The position numbers and the translations under genes are program-made. Below the pieces are notes generated by a model. The model saw only the letters and a list, made by a program, of their open reading frames with translations. It was not told where the DNA came from and did no database searches. This document shows, piece by piece, positions 62,489-64,000 of a stretch of 64,000 nt of DNA (the stretch's first letter is position 1; every line of letters starts with the position of its first letter). Source of the stretch: Ruegeria sp. 6PALISEP08 (GTDB lineage Bacteria; Pseudomonadota; Alphaproteobacteria; Rhodobacterales; Rhodobacteraceae); NCBI RefSeq assembly GCF_001238295.1, contig NZ_LGXZ01000018.1, positions 1-64,000 on the forward strand. The letters run 5' to 3'.

Positions 62489-63700
62489 ATGTTCAGGCTT
62501 ATGGAGAGAGAGGCGCTCAACACACTGACCGGTGGGGTAAGTCAAAGCGGGGTTCGCGATCACAACGAACGTCTGATTTTGACGGTTTTACAGCGGCATG
62601 GACCCGCCGCAGGCGCCGACGTCGCGCGATTAACGGGCCTGTCTCCTCAGACTGTATCAATCATTCTGCGCAAGCTTGAAAAGGACTCGATTCTCAAGCG
62701 TGGAACCCCACTGCGCGGGAAGGTTGGAAAGCCTTCAATCCCTATGAAATTAAACCCGGAAGGCATCTTGTCGGTTGGGATGAAGATCGGGCGGCGTAGC
62801 GCCGATCTGCTCTTGATCGACTTTACGGGCACGCCGCGCCGCCAACTTTCCACGACTTATGACTATCCGTTACCAGAGGTCATTTTCGGGTTTTTGGAGT
62901 CTGGTTTAGAAACGCTTCTGTCCCACGAACCTCAGAGGCTTCGTGATCGTGTTTGTGGGATCGGGATCGGAACCCCATTCGAACTTTGGAAATGGCACGA
63001 TCTGTCTGGGTTTGCTGCAAAAAAATTCCGGTCTTGGAGAAACGTGAACTTCTTTTCCGAGATCGCCAAGTTCAGCGACTTGCCGGTTTTTGTGGTCAAC
63101 GACGCGACAGCCGCATGTCACGCAGAGCATATCTATGGGCGTGGGGCGGAATACCGTGACTATTTCTACTTCTATATTGGCTCAATGATCGGCGGCGGTG
63201 TTGCACTGAACGGCACCGTGTTCGAAGGCAACCAAGGCAATGCTGGTGCATTGGGCGCCATGCGCACGACCGGTCCTTTGGGTGAAAGCCAACAACTGAT
63301 CGACACGGCGTCGCTGTTTTTGCTCGAGGACCGATTGATCGAAGCGGGTGTCGACCCGGGGATTCTATGGGAGAAGCCCCAGGATTGGAGCAGCATTTCT
63401 CGCTATGTCGAGCCGTGGATTGGCACCACGGCGCAAGAATTAGCTAAGGCCGCTCTTTCAATCTGTGCTGTCATCGACTTTGAGGCCATTTTCATCGATG
63501 GCGCGTTCCCGCCTGAGGTTCGGGAAGAACTGGTGTCAAGGGTTCGCCGTTACTTAGTCAACCAAGACAAACGCGGCTTGATTCCTCCGGTCGTTGAGGC
63601 CGCTGCGGTTGGGGAAAACGCTCGCGGCATTGGGGCGGCTAGCAGCCCAATTTTCCGCCAGTTTCTATTGAATACCAATGCTGGGCTTTCTGGAATGTAG
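62489..63700 (+). CDS. ROK-family transcriptional regulator (FrcR-like)
   Basis: From the ATG at 62489 (AAGG 5 nt upstream; GTG 62483 and ATG 62501 are alternatives) the protein has 403 residues. The N-terminal winged helix (GADVARLTGLSPQTVSIILRKLEKD) is followed by the ROK sugar-kinase-like domain: GIGIGTPFE, VNDATAACHAEH and YIGSMIGGGVALNG. The zinc site CxCxxxxC of ROK kinases is missing (GNQGNAGALGAM region), so it is a regulator rather than a kinase. It faces the frc operon across a palindrome, and probably represses it. Confidence 0.88.
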   Translation: MFRLMEREALNTLTGGVSQSGVRDHNERLILTVLQRHGPAAGADVARLTGLSPQTVSIILRKLEKDSILKRGTPLRGKVGKPSIPMKLNPEGILSVGMKIGRRSADLLLIDFTGTPRRQLSTTYDYPLPEVIFGFLESGLETLLSHEPQRLRDRVCGIGIGTPFELWKWHDLSGFAAKKFRSWRNVNFFSEIAKFSDLPVFVVNDATAACHAEHIYGRGAEYRDYFYFYIGSMIGGGVALNGTVFEGNQGNAGALGAMRTTGPLGESQQLIDTASLFLLEDRLIEAGVDPGILWEKPQDWSSISRYVEPWIGTTAQELAKAALSICAVIDFEAIFIDGAFPPEVREELVSRVRRYLVNQDKRGLIPPVVEAAAVGENARGIGAASSPIFRQFLLNTNAGLSGM

Positions 63701-64000
63701 CCGAAGTTCATCGCAGTCAAATTTTCAAAGCAGGAAGTATCCGCTGGTCATGCTTTAGGTGGCGGCCCCTGAACGCCGCTTTGGCACGCGCGAGCTCAGC
63801 TTGGATTGGACCGCATGCCAGCCGCGAACGACCGCTTTGAAATACTATGTCGCAAGCTTATCACCTGCCGTCGAAAGTGGGTAATAGGCCGATTGCTCAT
63901 CTTACGCCGCCGTGGCCAACGTGAGTTTGCAAAGTCCGCTTCCTGCGCATTGCTGTCATTGGGACATCGCGCAGCATCGGTGAAAAATGGGCTCTGAGCC
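63701..64000. other. Non-coding end of window
   Basis: After the ROK gene no frame looks coding. The stretch contains AAATGGGCTCTGAG at 63986 and other sequence of the non-coding type seen in the other gaps of this region. Confidence 0.45.

Noticed and set aside
1..64000. CRISPR arrays, rRNA genes and prophage
   Set aside because: No regularly spaced direct repeats, no rRNA sequence and no phage structural genes were found on either strand.

Overview
The window looks like a chromosomal segment of a Rhodobacteraceae member (Alphaproteobacteria, probably Roseobacter group). I base this on the alphaproteobacterial gene set (ATP12, a general L-amino-acid ABC transporter of the AapJQMP type, a FrcBCAK-type sugar transporter with a ROK regulator), the moderately GC-rich ribosomal genes, and a copy of a palindromic repeat common in alphaproteobacteria. 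This is inference from protein families; no database was searched.

Region 1-24.2 kb is the str/S10/spc/alpha ribosomal cluster, but in a rearranged form. The end of tuf is followed by an inserted DUF1254 gene and then rpsJ-rplC-rplD-rplW on the + strand. The next block, rplB-rpsS-rplV-rpsC-rplP and rpmC-rpsQ-rplN-rplX-rplE-rpsN-rpsH-rplF-rplR-rpsE-rpmD, lies inverted on the - strand. The + strand order then resumes with rplO-secY-adk-rpsM-rpsK-rpoA-rplQ. If the inverted block is flipped, the canonical order is restored. A decayed 29-codon copy of the rplW 3' end lies at the right edge of the inverted block and marks the breakpoint. Each junction carries unrelated cargo: a MarR module and a DUF1127 gene on the left; a P-loop ATPase, a small ORF and a fatty acid desaturase on the right. 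A third insert (cold-shock gene, 2OG-Fe oxygenase, AA_synth-family gene and a secreted small protein) splits rplP from rpmC. Each ribosomal fragment has its own candidate promoter with a 17-nt C-rich spacer, and several end in their own terminators.

Region 24.2-38.6 kb is mostly + strand housekeeping: DUF3300 and DUF2950 proteins, a TauD-type dioxygenase, a Do-like protease, rarA, a crotonase, an rluC-HAD-ATP12 operon, and aapJQMP. Region 38.6-47.5 kb is mostly - strand: rpmH-rnpA-yidD, then ttcA and an EAL protein, then yidC-MOSC-engB-argB-FeS protein-sixA. Region 47.8-51.4 kb is a + strand trio: TVP38-type membrane protein, flavin disulfide oxidoreductase and an orphan histidine kinase. A tRNA-Arg(ACG) gene follows.

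Region 51.5-64 kb, beyond the tRNA, has an accessory character: looser gene spacing, more A+T, and long non-coding gaps with recurring short motifs. It holds a secreted protein, an SDR and a divergent FAD monooxygenase, an HlyU-like protein, a cysteine-dioxygenase-like cupin, a YghZ-type aldo/keto reductase, and the sugar operon frcB-frcC-frcA-frcK-tal with its divergent ROK regulator and a perfect AT-rich operator candidate. No integrase, transposase, rRNA or CRISPR array was seen.
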